In this document: positions 6,704 through 15,152 of the stretch, one piece after another
Numbering within the stretch: position 1 is the first letter of the stretch
Layout: each line of letters opens with the position of its first letter
Program-made: the position numbers and the translations under genes
Assembly (NCBI RefSeq): GCF_036965165.1
Contig: NZ_JBALOX010000007.1
Location: forward strand, 8,996-72,995
Length of the DNA stretch: 64,000 bases
Reading direction: 5' to 3'
Source of the DNA: Ferdinandcohnia sp036965165
GTDB lineage: Bacteria; Bacillota; Bacilli; Bacillales; Bacillaceae_L
The notes under the pieces: model-generated
What the model was told of the DNA's origin: nothing
The model's database searches: none
What the model saw: only the letters and a program-made list of their open reading frames with translations

Positions 6704-6810
6704 GTTTCAAATCCCCTCTAAGTTTTGCTAATAGCCACATAAGAAAAGGAACAAAAAGAAACATTGGACTCATTGTATGCAATATAATCTCTCTTATTTT
6801 AAAAATGGTA
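6678..6810 (-). pseudogene. Frame-shifted C-terminal end of gerB
   Basis: Just past the gerB stop, the next frame encodes KIREIILHTMSPMFLF then VPFLMWLLAKLRGDLKHE, which is the usual last transmembrane span and basic tail of GerB subunits. Removing one T from the ACTTACC context (plus-strand 6810-6811) joins the frames and gives about 368 residues, the normal family length. Either a sequencing error or a real single-base insertion explains it. The restored stop (6678-6680) lies inside gerC, a typical ger-operon overlap. Confidence 0.75.
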
Positions 6811-7785
6811 AGTAGGAGCCTCAGGAGCCATACCAAAAATAACAACAATTGTTGCAATGGTTGGGGCTAAATATTCAAAGGTTTGGATCTTACAAATCCC
6901 TCCTAAAAATATGGAAATTAAATAGATATAGACAGTAAATCGAATGAATGAGGCAATAATCCAAAATGGAAAGAAAAAGGTTTCAATATTTGTTAAAAAT
7001 CCAAACCGGATCAAGCGAATTAACTCTTGGTAAGGATAATCGAGCATTTTCAAACCTTCATAATCAAATGCAAATAAATAGATAAGAAATGCAAGCGTTA
7101 ACTCAATTACGATAATCCCAAACGCAATCCATGTACCTTTTTTAAATGCTTTAGCGGATACAATATAAGGAGCAATTAATCCCATAAAAAAAAATTCTCC
7201 AAAAAGTGATATATGTGTTGTACTCACTTTTATGACATCTACATAACCAGGACCGAAAATTGGGAAAATGAATGCAAGGCTACTTTCTTTTAAGGCTAGA
7301 ATCAGTGAGATGAATAAAGAAAATTTTATATAAAAAAGTACTAACCATGAAACAGTGCCGATATGTTCTATTCCTTTTTTTGCACAATACGCACAAACAA
7401 TCATTAAAACAAAATAAATCATCAAATACGGAGTTTGTGAAAAATACATTGTACCAATGATATCCACATATATGGCTGAATCATATGTAAGTGCTAAAAA
7501 AAAAGTCAATAATAGAATACATGACAGAAATGTGCCGATATATTTTCCAAATAAACGAAGGATGACATCATGCAAATTTTTATTTTTATATGCCGTTATG
7601 ACTTTGATCGTCAAATAAATTGGAATAATCGATACTAATCCAATCACAAGAGGTGCCATCCAATAAGCATTACTAAGGGACCTTACCAAAATGATTGGTG
7701 TGTCATCAGAGAGTTTCACACCAATTACTAATATCACTATTGCAACGTATTCTCTTATTCCAATTTTTCCTCTTGATTGCTCCAT
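6799..7785 (-). CDS. Spore germination protein GerB (permease-like subunit), apparently truncated
   Basis: The open frame gives 328 residues of an APC-superfamily-like GerAB/spore permease with about nine hydrophobic spans; it opens with GKIGIREYVAIVILVIG. GerB subunits bind the germinant within the membrane. The frame stops early after APEAPTYHF, and the missing last span is intact in the next frame downstream (6678-6810). ATG 7785 lies 3 bp after the gerA stop, so translation is coupled. If the frameshift is real this receptor may be inactive; if it is a read error the gene is normal. Confidence 0.9.
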   Translation of the reverse strand: MEQSRGKIGIREYVAIVILVIGVKLSDDTPIILVRSLSNAYWMAPLVIGLVSIIPIYLTIKVITAYKNKNLHDVILRLFGKYIGTFLSCILLLTFFLALTYDSAIYVDIIGTMYFSQTPYLMIYFVLMIVCAYCAKKGIEHIGTVSWLVLFYIKFSLFISLILALKESSLAFIFPIFGPGYVDVIKVSTTHISLFGEFFFMGLIAPYIVSAKAFKKGTWIAFGIIVIELTLAFLIYLFAFDYEGLKMLDYPYQELIRLIRFGFLTNIETFFFPFWIIASFIRFTVYIYLISIFLGGICKIQTFEYLAPTIATIVVIFGMAPEAPTYHF

Positions 7786-7788
7786 AGT

Positions 7789-9342
7789 CTATTCCTCTGC
7801 CTTTTTTATGACGTCCTTTGGTTTAAGATATCCGGGGCGAACTGTTTCGTTTTTGAGTATTTTTCTAATAATTGTATCTCCAGAAGAAATGTACTTAGGT
7901 GACATTGGAGATAAGTAAGGAACCCCAAATGATTTTAAGGAAACCATATAAATGATTCCAACTGTAAACAAGGCTGTCATCCCATAAATACCAAAAACAC
8001 CAGCCGAGAAAATAAAACCAAATCGTATGATTCTTATTGCAAAATTCATGCTTACATCGCTAAGTGTAAATGAACAAAGTCCACTTAAGGCAACCACAAT
8101 AACAACGATAGGACTGACAATATTTGCTTGAACTGCTGCTTGACCTAAAATTAACGCTCCAACAATGCCGATTGTCGGTCCAATTGTATTAGGGACTCGA
8201 AGTCCAGCTTCTCTTATCAACTCAAAGGCAATTTCCATCATTAGTATTTCGATAAGAACCGGGAAAGGAACTTTTTCACGGGTCGCGGAAATAGCTAATA
8301 AAAGATCAGTCGGAACCATTTCTGAATGATAAAGTGTAATTGAAACATAAATTGCAGATCCAAAAACGGTAATAAACAATGCACATACACGTAGTAAACG
8401 AGTGAAATTTCCGAATACATATCGTAAATAATGATCCTCAGGGTTATGGATAAAGGACCAAAAGGTGGTTGGGAGTATTAAGGCAGAAGGTGAGTTATTC
8501 ATGATTAAAACGACATATCCATCCTCTAAAAAGGAGGAAGCACGATCAGGTCTCTCCGTATATAAAATGCTAGGAAAGATAGATCTTGGCCTTTCTTCAA
8601 TGTATTGTTCCAAAAGTGAGAGGTTTTGAATGGCGTCGACATCTAAAGAACTGACTCTTTCTTTGATATTATTTATCAATTTTTCGTTGGCAAGATCCTT
8701 TAAATAAAGGATATACAGTTCGTTATTTGACCGTTTTGAAATCGTTATATTCTCGACAATTAAATTTTCATTCCGGATCTTTTTTCGTACTAAAGAAATG
8801 TTTGTATCTGCACTCTCATTAAAAGCTTCCTTTGGGCCTTTAAGGACAACCTCATTTTCTGCTTTTTCTACCGATCTACTTTGGAAATTTGCCGTTCCGA
8901 TTACATACGCTTTTTTCTCGTCATCAATGAGTAAAACTGTATTTCCTTGATTAGCACTGTTAACTATATCTTTTATCTGTTGAACCTGTGTGAGTGATTG
9001 AACTTGGATAATGTTTTGAACTTCTTTTCCTGGATCTTCATTTAGTAACAGTGGATTAAGGATATGCTCACTAATCATGTCAACATCAGAGATTGTTGAA
9101 ATAAACAGGATGGCTGCGTTTTTATTTAGACCGTTTATGGTGAAATTATGGATCTTTACATCATTGTTTTCCGGTATAGAATATATTTCCTTTAAGATTT
9201 GGATGTTTTTCTCGAGGTCTCGGTTTATTTCCTGACTTTTTCTTGCAATCTCTTCTGCATTGGATTTTTCAGGAAAGTTCTCAGGATTTTGCTTGGGCTG
9301 TTTAAATTTTTCTATATAATTTTGAATTGGTTTCTTTTTCAT
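7789..9342 (-). CDS. Spore germination protein GerA (A subunit)
   Basis: 517 residues of the GerA family: a soluble N-terminal half, then membrane spans from about residue 315 with the characteristic segment VLIEILMMEIAFELIREAG and later GPTIGIVGALILGQAAV. A subunits form the core, channel-like component of germinant receptors in the spore inner membrane. It is the first gene of gerA-gerB-gerC-D, transcribed leftwards. The ATG at 9342 is near a sporulation-type upstream region, but I could not define a convincing sigma-G promoter. The substrate of this receptor cannot be predicted. Confidence 0.95.
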   Translation of the reverse strand: MKKKPIQNYIEKFKQPKQNPENFPEKSNAEEIARKSQEINRDLEKNIQILKEIYSIPENNDVKIHNFTINGLNKNAAILFISTISDVDMISEHILNPLLLNEDPGKEVQNIIQVQSLTQVQQIKDIVNSANQGNTVLLIDDEKKAYVIGTANFQSRSVEKAENEVVLKGPKEAFNESADTNISLVRKKIRNENLIVENITISKRSNNELYILYLKDLANEKLINNIKERVSSLDVDAIQNLSLLEQYIEERPRSIFPSILYTERPDRASSFLEDGYVVLIMNNSPSALILPTTFWSFIHNPEDHYLRYVFGNFTRLLRVCALFITVFGSAIYVSITLYHSEMVPTDLLLAISATREKVPFPVLIEILMMEIAFELIREAGLRVPNTIGPTIGIVGALILGQAAVQANIVSPIVVIVVALSGLCSFTLSDVSMNFAIRIIRFGFIFSAGVFGIYGMTALFTVGIIYMVSLKSFGVPYLSPMSPKYISSGDTIIRKILKNETVRPGYLKPKDVIKKAEE

Positions 9343-9523
9343 TACAGACAGCTCCGGTTTTTCCTAAGTTTGCCACCAAAGGTGGAATTTAATGCAAATA
9401 AAGAAAAAAGCCGGGAATTAGCTAAAAAGTGTCCAAAATGATAGAAGTTTTGTAAAAATCCATTTATAATGAATGGTGTGAATTATTTAGTGAGTCTAAA
9501 TAATTAAGAAGGGGGAAATAATT

Positions 9524-11317
9524 GTGAGCACACGTACATATGAACAAAAATGGGATTTAGATGTGTTTTTTGAAGGTGGAAGCAGTTCGCATGTCTTTCA
9601 TTCATTTTTGGATGAATTACATAAGGAACTAACTGAGTTCAGTGCGCTGGTAAATCAATTTCAAATACCAACCAAAGTAAATGATAAAGAAGGATTATTA
9701 AGTATTTTAAATGCTTTTCAATCTTCTTTTAAAAAGCTTCGTCAAGCGGGGGCGTTTGTGAGCTGTTTGACAGCACAGGATACAACTGATCGTGGAGCTA
9801 CCCTTTTACAGGGAAAAATAACTCAGCTAAGTAGCGAGTTTCAATCGATCTTAACGGCTTTTGATCAAAAGCTTGTTGCAATAGAGCAGTCTGTCTGGGA
9901 ACAACTTTTATCAGAGGAGCCATTAAATGAACTTTCTTATGTATTAGAAGAAAGAAGAACTAGAGCAAAAGAAAAACTTGCTTTAGAACAGGAAAGTTTA
10001 ATTAATACTTTAGGTGTTGATGGCTACCATGCATGGGGTCAGCTTTATAATATGGTCGTTGGTAACATTAAGATTCCATTTGAAGAAAATGGTGAGGCAA
10101 AACAGTTTTCAGTCGGTCAAGCATTTAACAAGTTTTCAAGTTCTGATCGAGATGTGAGACAATCAATGTTTACTTCATGGGAGAAAGCCTGGGAAGAACA
10201 TTCAGACTATATTGGTGAAGCATTAAATCATCTTGGTGGGTTCCGATTAAATGTGTATAAAGCACGTGGTTGGGAAAATGTTCTCGATGAGCCGCTTGAT
10301 ATTAATAGAATGTCTAAGGAAACGCTTGAAACGATGTGGGCTGTTATAACTGAGAATAAAGCTCCTTTTGTAGAATATTTAAACCGCAAAGCACAGCTAT
10401 TAGGTGTTGAAAGGCTAAGCTGGTATGACCTTGATGCGCCTGTTGGGAAAACAGAAAGTAAGGTGTCGTATCAAGAGGGTGCCGAATTCATTTTAGAACA
10501 ATTTAGTAAATTTGGTTCTAAGCTTACTGAGTTTACACAAAAAGCATTTGAAGATAGCTGGATTGAGGCAGAGGATCGCCCAGGAAAACGTCCAGGTGGA
10601 TTTTGCACAAGCTTTCCTGAAAGCGACCAATCAAGAATCTTTATGACATTCTCAGGAACTCCTTCAAATGTGTCAACTCTTGCTCATGAGCTTGGTCATG
10701 CGTTCCATCAGCATGCAATGGCAGGTGTTCATACATTAAATCGTAGCTACGCGATGAATGTGGCGGAAACTGCATCAACCTTTGCGGAAATGATAGTCGC
10801 AGATGCATCTGTAAAAAACGCTAAGTCCGAAGAGGAAAAAATTGCTCTATTAGAGGATAAAATTCAAAGAAGTGTTGCCTTCTATATGAATATACACGCT
10901 CGTTTCTTATTTGAGACAAGATTTTACGAGGAGCGTAAACAAGGAATTGTAAGTACAGAGCGACTTAATGAATTAATGCTTGAAGCACAGAAGGAAGCCT
11001 ATTGTGGGGCACTTGATGAATATCACCCACAATTCTGGGCATCCAAAATGCATTTCTATATTACTGGCGTCCCTTTTTACAACTTCCCATATACCTTTGG
11101 ATATTTATTCTCTTTAGGAATCTATGCAAAGGCATTAGAAGAGGGAACAGATTATGAAGAGAAGTACATCGCATTATTAAAGGATACGGCTAGCATGAAA
11201 GTGGAAGACCTTGCTGCAAAACACTTAGGTGTTGATTTAACGAAACGTGATTTCTGGGAAAAAGCAGTGAAGCTTTCCAATAAAGATGTCGAAGAATTTT
11301 TAGAACTTACTAACTAA
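9524..11317 (+). CDS. pepF: M3 family oligoendopeptidase F
   Basis: 597 residues. The zinc-protease motif HELGH is at 388-392 (ligands His388 and His392, catalytic Glu389), and the third ligand is probably Glu415 in NVAETAS. Residues 1-120 are helical, as in the PepF clade. The enzyme degrades cytosolic oligopeptides. GTG 9524 follows AAGAAGGGGG and gives the natural opening STRTYEQKWDLDVFF. It is monocistronic: divergent from gerA and closed by the bidirectional terminator at 11357-11388. A PepF-like name for this clade is safer than any specific paralogue. Confidence 0.93.
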   Translation: MSTRTYEQKWDLDVFFEGGSSSHVFHSFLDELHKELTEFSALVNQFQIPTKVNDKEGLLSILNAFQSSFKKLRQAGAFVSCLTAQDTTDRGATLLQGKITQLSSEFQSILTAFDQKLVAIEQSVWEQLLSEEPLNELSYVLEERRTRAKEKLALEQESLINTLGVDGYHAWGQLYNMVVGNIKIPFEENGEAKQFSVGQAFNKFSSSDRDVRQSMFTSWEKAWEEHSDYIGEALNHLGGFRLNVYKARGWENVLDEPLDINRMSKETLETMWAVITENKAPFVEYLNRKAQLLGVERLSWYDLDAPVGKTESKVSYQEGAEFILEQFSKFGSKLTEFTQKAFEDSWIEAEDRPGKRPGGFCTSFPESDQSRIFMTFSGTPSNVSTLAHELGHAFHQHAMAGVHTLNRSYAMNVAETASTFAEMIVADASVKNAKSEEEKIALLEDKIQRSVAFYMNIHARFLFETRFYEERKQGIVSTERLNELMLEAQKEAYCGALDEYHPQFWASKMHFYITGVPFYNFPYTFGYLFSLGIYAKALEEGTDYEEKYIALLKDTASMKVEDLAAKHLGVDLTKRDFWEKAVKLSNKDVEEFLELTN

Positions 11318-11356
11318 GAGAAGGGTAATGCGCTTACAGCTCGACAAATAAAACAA

Positions 11357-11388
11357 AACACCTATCTGCGTTAAAGTGGATAGGTGTT
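11357..11388. terminator. Bidirectional terminator between pepF and pssA
   Basis: AACACCTATC (11357-11366) and GATAGGTGTT (11379-11388) form a perfect ten-pair stem between two convergent genes, with A/T tracts on both sides. Confidence 0.85.
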
Positions 11389-11395
11389 TGTTATG

Positions 11396-11935
11396 TTATA
11401 CTTTCTTTAATTTAAATGTACCAACCATCAGGAAGGAAAGTATGATGATGAGGTAAATGAAAAATTGTGGAGATACATATGGGATTGCTAAGAAGCTAAG
11501 TGTCAATAGACAGCCAGCTGCTGTTATTGGTAAGCCAACAAAGAAGCCTTTATTGTCGCTAATATTGAATTTGGCTAATCGAAATGCCCCACATCCGATA
11601 TAAAAAACAGTAAAAAACATGCCTGGAGCTCCGAATTCTTGGATTATACCCTGGTATAAAAGAAGCGCAGGTGCGACTCCAAATGAAATAATATCGCACA
11701 TCGAATCAAGCTGTTTTCCGAGTTCTGATTCGATATGAAATTTTCTTGCAACCATTCCATCAAAACGATCAGCAAGTGCAGCTAAAAAGATAAGTAAGAG
11801 GCCTAATCTAAGTTCATTTTTTAGAACAAATAATATGGAAAACCCACCTAAGCTAAGGTTAATCAGTGTTAGAATATTAGCGGTATGAGCTTTAAGCTTC
11901 TTTAAGGTTGAATCTAAATAGTCCAATAAAAACAT
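11396..11935 (-). CDS. pssA: CDP-diacylglycerol-serine O-phosphatidyltransferase
   Basis: 179 residues from ATG 11935, chosen because AAGGAG lies just upstream; a longer reading to 11977 lacks such a site. The CDP-alcohol phosphatidyltransferase signature DG-x2-AR-x8-G-x3-D-x3-D is complete in DRFDGMVARK plus GKQLDSMCD. Several membrane spans follow. It makes phosphatidylserine from CDP-diacylglycerol and serine at the membrane. The divergent psd gene next door decarboxylates the product to phosphatidylethanolamine, so the pair forms the whole branch. Confidence 0.95.
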   Translation of the reverse strand: MFLLDYLDSTLKKLKAHTANILTLINLSLGGFSILFVLKNELRLGLLLIFLAALADRFDGMVARKFHIESELGKQLDSMCDIISFGVAPALLLYQGIIQEFGAPGMFFTVFYIGCGAFRLAKFNISDNKGFFVGLPITAAGCLLTLSFLAIPYVSPQFFIYLIIILSFLMVGTFKLKKV

Positions 11936-12075
11936 TTCTTCACTCCTTCCTTGAAAAGTCTTTGTAATAGAAGTCAAAAATAAATAAAATAGAATAGTAT
12001 TGCTGTAATAATCTTATTTTATTCGTTCAAAAGTGTATAGTAAAGAGAAATTGTAATTTTTAGGGGGAATATGAT

Positions 12076-12855
12076 TTGCAGAAATGGCTTTATCGTTTCT
12101 TAATTGAATTAACTAATCATCGTCTTTCATCGGCGATTTTAAAAAAATTTTCACAATCAAGAGTTAGTGCTATACTTATTCCGAGTTATGCGAAAATATA
12201 CAATATTAACCAAGCTGAAATGGAAAAAAGTTTAACTGATTTCCCAACCCTTCATGACCTTTTTGTTAGACAGTTGAAAAAGAATAGCAGGCAAATTGAT
12301 CAAAAAGAAAATACGGTAATCAGCCCTGTTGATGGTGTTATTGAAGATACAGGTATTATCACTTCAAACAAGGAAATGATTGTAAAAAACAAACATTATT
12401 CAATTCGAGAAATGCTTGGTGATGAAGATTCACTTGCCAAATACATAGGTGGTACCTTCATTATTCTTTATTTAAGTCCAAGCCATTATCATCGAATTCA
12501 TTGTCCAATTTCTGGAGTCATCACAAAGCAATGGGAATTGGGAAGTAAATCGTATCCGGTCAATCGATTCGGGTTAAAATATGGAAAAGACCCGTTATCC
12601 AAGAATTTTAGAAAAATAACCGAAATACGTACAAATGACTCATATGTTGCTGTGGTCAAGGTAGGGGCCATGTTTGTTAATAGTATAGAAACAACCCATA
12701 CTAGTGATTCTGTGAAAAAAGGGGAAGAAATTGCGTATTTTTCGTTCGGTTCAACGGTTATTCTATTATTTGAAAAAGAAAGTTTTACGTTTAAACCTGA
12801 AATTCGTTCATCTACAAATATTAAAGTAGGTGAAGTCTTAGGTACTTTAAATTAA
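12076..12855 (+). CDS. psd: Phosphatidylserine decarboxylase
   Basis: 259 residues. The self-cleavage motif FGST is at 224-227; cutting between Gly225 and Ser226 would give the beta chain and an alpha chain whose serine becomes the pyruvoyl cofactor. SPSHYHRIHCP is also typical. The start is TTG 12076 behind TAGGGGGA; a nearby ATG is out of frame. It converts phosphatidylserine, made by the divergent pssA, to phosphatidylethanolamine at the membrane. A short remnant of repeat family 2 lies just after the stop. Confidence 0.95.
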   Translation: MQKWLYRFLIELTNHRLSSAILKKFSQSRVSAILIPSYAKIYNINQAEMEKSLTDFPTLHDLFVRQLKKNSRQIDQKENTVISPVDGVIEDTGIITSNKEMIVKNKHYSIREMLGDEDSLAKYIGGTFIILYLSPSHYHRIHCPISGVITKQWELGSKSYPVNRFGLKYGKDPLSKNFRKITEIRTNDSYVAVVKVGAMFVNSIETTHTSDSVKKGEEIAYFSFGSTVILLFEKESFTFKPEIRSSTNIKVGEVLGTLN

Positions 12856-12863
12856 GAAAAACA

Positions 12864-12885
12864 CAAGGCGCCTGGAGCTAAATAT
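12864..12885 (+). repeat. Family 2 repeat remnant (copy a)
   Basis: AAGGCGCCTGGAGCTA matches the end block of the family 2 intergenic repeat found at seven other places here, but the rest of the element is missing. Confidence 0.55.
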
Positions 12886-12896
12886 TATCTAAAGAA

Positions 12897-12921
12897 AAAA
12901 AGAGCCTTTAGCGGCTCTTTT
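12897..12921. terminator. Bidirectional terminator between psd and sda
   Basis: AGAGCC (12901-12906) pairs with GGCTCT (12913-12918), flanked by A and T runs, between convergent psd and sda. Confidence 0.75.
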
Positions 12922-12934
12922 ACAAAATCATATT

Positions 12935-13075
12935 TTATGATATATTTCTAATTCTATGTCCTAATGATCTGCGCATAATTTCGGTTTCAATAAGGTGAAT
13001 AAAATCAGGACTAAGCTTTAATTTTATTGCTTTAAAATAAGATTCAATTAACAAGTCATCTGATAATTTTCTCAT
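12935..13075 (-). CDS. sda: Sporulation histidine kinase inhibitor Sda
   Basis: 46 residues, a near-perfect Sda: MRKLSDDLLIESYF, then an acidic helix (DFIHLIETEIMRRSLGH). Sda is a helical hairpin that binds KinA/KinB and blocks the phosphorelay when replication is disturbed. It is transcribed from a region full of DnaA boxes, as expected for its DnaA control. The start is odd: the good ribosome binding site (13101-13108) is about 24 nt from the ATG, with a perfect AGCCAA-cta-TTGGCT hairpin between. The upstream codons read YWLKA in frame, which could be an N-terminal extension, but no standard start codon supports it. Confidence 0.92.
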   Translation of the reverse strand: MRKLSDDLLIESYFKAIKLKLSPDFIHLIETEIMRRSLGHRIRNIS

Positions 13076-13082
13076 AGCTTTG

Positions 13083-13108
13083 AGCCAATAGTTGGCTATT
13101 CACCTCCT
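13083..13108 (-). promoter_or_regulatory. sda leader hairpin between ribosome binding site and start codon
   Basis: On the minus strand AGGAGGTG (13101-13108) is followed by AGCCAA-CTA-TTGGCT (13083-13097), a perfect six-pair hairpin, then seven bases and the sda ATG. Folding would shorten the distance between ribosome binding site and start to about 12 nt. Confidence 0.5.
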
Positions 13109-13222
13109 AAAGATTTTTAAGCGTAATCGTTCTATTTGATTTCTAGTTGTCATATATTAATACGTTGCTCTTAGTTAGTAATTTAACTGTATCACGAAAA
13201 AAATAATAGAACAACCGTTCTG

Positions 13223-13321
13223 TTATCCACAGGAAATGGTGGATAACCTGTGGGTATTTTGTTTATAAAATTTGGGAATCTATGTATATCAATGTGTAAA
13301 ATGTGTATAAGTTTATCCACA
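13223..13321. promoter_or_regulatory. DnaA-box cluster upstream of sda and yqeG
   Basis: Two perfect boxes TTATCCACA on the plus strand (13223-13231 and 13313-13321), and near-matches on the minus strand: TTATCCACC (13238-13246), ATACCCACA (13249-13257) and TTATACACA (13302-13310). DnaA activates sda in B. subtilis, so the cluster is probably the sda control region; it may also affect divergent yqeG. Confidence 0.85.
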
Positions 13322-13481
13322 TGTGTTGAAATTTACTGACATTTGTCGAAAACTTTTTATTTTTACTATAAAAATTACAATTCGTGACGGGATTTGACGT
13401 AATAGTTTTTGTGAAAATCACTCTATTCCGTTATGATAGGATAGGTTATATTAGGAAGAAGTCCGGTGAGGTGTAAACATA

Positions 13482-13997
13482 TTGTTAAAAAATTTTTTAC
13501 CAAATGAACATGTGAAATCCGTTTTGGAGATTTCACCAAGCAAGCTTAAGGAGCTTGGAATTAAAGGGGTCATTACCGATTTAGATAATACATTAGTTGA
13601 ATGGGACCGTCCAAGTGCAACACCAGAACTTGTTGAATGGTTTAAAGACCTAAAGAAACATGGAATCACTGTTACAATTGCTTCAAATAATCAGGAGAAA
13701 AGAGTAAAAGATTTTGCAGATCCACTAGGTATCGCGTTTATATACAGGGCAAGAAAACCGATGATACAAGCCTTTAAACGTGCAATAAGGGAAATGAATT
13801 TACAAAAAGATGAGGTTGTTGTAATCGGTGACCAGCTTCTCACCGATGTTTTAGGCGGTAACCGCTGCGGTTTACATACTATTCTCGTTGTCCCTGTTGC
13901 GCAAACAGATGGATTTTTTACAAAGTTTAATCGCTTTGTTGAAAGAAGAATTTTGACTTGGATGAAGCGTCGCGGAATGCTTTATTGGGAGGATTAA
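13482..13997 (+). CDS. yqeG: YqeG family HAD-type phosphatase
   Basis: 171 residues of the HAD superfamily. Motif I is DLDNTL with Asp33 and Asp35; motif IV is the VIGDQLLTDVLGG segment. The family (YqeG IIIA) is related to the mitochondrial phosphatidylglycerophosphatase Gep4, so a lipid phosphatase role is possible but not shown here. TTG 13482 follows GAGGTG. It begins the conserved yqeG-yqeH-aroE-yqeI-nadD-yqeK-rsfS-yqeM cluster, and yqeH starts 4 bp after its stop. Confidence 0.92.
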   Translation: MLKNFLPNEHVKSVLEISPSKLKELGIKGVITDLDNTLVEWDRPSATPELVEWFKDLKKHGITVTIASNNQEKRVKDFADPLGIAFIYRARKPMIQAFKRAIREMNLQKDEVVVIGDQLLTDVLGGNRCGLHTILVVPVAQTDGFFTKFNRFVERRILTWMKRRGMLYWED

Positions 13998-14001
13998 TAG
14001 A

Positions 14002-15111
14002 GTGGAACAAGAAAAGATTAGCTGTATTGGCTGTGGAGTTGAAATCCAAACGGCTGACAAAACAAAATTAGGATATGCACCACCTTCTGCTTTAGAAAAG
14101 GATAAAGTCATTTGCCAACGATGTTTTAAATTAAAGCATTATAATGAAGTACAAGATGTTTCGTTAACAGATGATGACTTTTTAAAAATCCTGCACGGGA
14201 TTGGCTCTACCGATGCATTGATCGTAAAAATTGTTGATATTTTCGATTTTAATGGTAGTTGGTTACCTGGCCTTCATCGTTTTGTAGGAAACAAAAATAT
14301 ATTATTAGTCGGTAATAAAGTAGATTTGTTACCAAAATCGGTGAAACCAAAAAAACTAATTAATTGGATGAAAGGATCAGCCCGAGAATTAGGACTGAAA
14401 CCTGTTGATGTTTTTTTAATTAGTGCGGAAAAAGGTAGTGGAATTAAAGAGGTTGCCGATGCCATTGAGCATTATCGCGAAGGAAAAGATGTATATGTAG
14501 TAGGTTGCACGAATGTCGGGAAATCAACATTCATCAACCGTCTTATTAAGGAATTCAGTGGAGAGAAGGAGGACATTATTACGACCTCACACTTCCCTGG
14601 AACAACATTAGATATCATTGATATTCCACTTGATGAAGAGCATTCCTTATATGACACTCCAGGAATTATTAATCATCATCAAATGGCACATTTTGTTTCA
14701 AAACAGGACCTGAAGGTAATCACTCCTAAAAAAGAAATCAAACCAAAAGTTTTTCAATTAAATGAACAACAAACCTTGTTCTTTGGTGGATTAGCTCGGT
14801 TTGATTTTGTAAGTGGGGACAGGCAGTCATTTGTTTGCCATTTCTCAAATTTGCTGGATATTCATCGAACCAAGCTTGAAAAAGCAGACGAATTATATAA
14901 AAATCATAAAGGTGAGCTGTTACAGCCGCCAGGACTAAACGAACTAGATGAATTTCCGCCACTAGTTGCCCATGAATTTATGATCAAAGAAGCAAAAACA
15001 GATGTTGTCTTCTCTGGATTAGGCTGGGTAACGATTAACGAGCCACATACGAAAATTGTCGCCCATGTTCCAAAAGGCGTGGGAGTTCTAGTAAGAAAGT
15101 CGTTAATCTAA
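14002..15111 (+). CDS. yqeH: Circularly permuted ribosome-biogenesis GTPase YqeH
   Basis: 369 residues. An N-terminal zinc finger has Cys8/Cys11 and Cys38/Cys41. The G motifs are in permuted order: NKVD at 105-108 (G4) precedes the P-loop GCTNVGKS at 168-175 and DTPG. This is the YqeH/RsgA-type permuted class; YqeH acts in 30S subunit assembly. GTG 14002 lies 4 bp after yqeG, with GGGAGG upstream in the yqeG end. A C-terminal RNA-binding domain is expected for the family. Confidence 0.96.
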   Translation: MEQEKISCIGCGVEIQTADKTKLGYAPPSALEKDKVICQRCFKLKHYNEVQDVSLTDDDFLKILHGIGSTDALIVKIVDIFDFNGSWLPGLHRFVGNKNILLVGNKVDLLPKSVKPKKLINWMKGSARELGLKPVDVFLISAEKGSGIKEVADAIEHYREGKDVYVVGCTNVGKSTFINRLIKEFSGEKEDIITTSHFPGTTLDIIDIPLDEEHSLYDTPGIINHHQMAHFVSKQDLKVITPKKEIKPKVFQLNEQQTLFFGGLARFDFVSGDRQSFVCHFSNLLDIHRTKLEKADELYKNHKGELLQPPGLNELDEFPPLVAHEFMIKEAKTDVVFSGLGWVTINEPHTKIVAHVPKGVGVLVRKSLI

Positions 15112-15152
15112 TATTACAAAAAAGATAAAAATAAATCGTTACGGGTGAGGAA

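Noticed and set aside
9343..9523. Sigma-G promoter for the ger operon on the minus strand
   Set aside because: Only a weak GCATT / CAAACTTA pair could be found; not strong enough to annotate.
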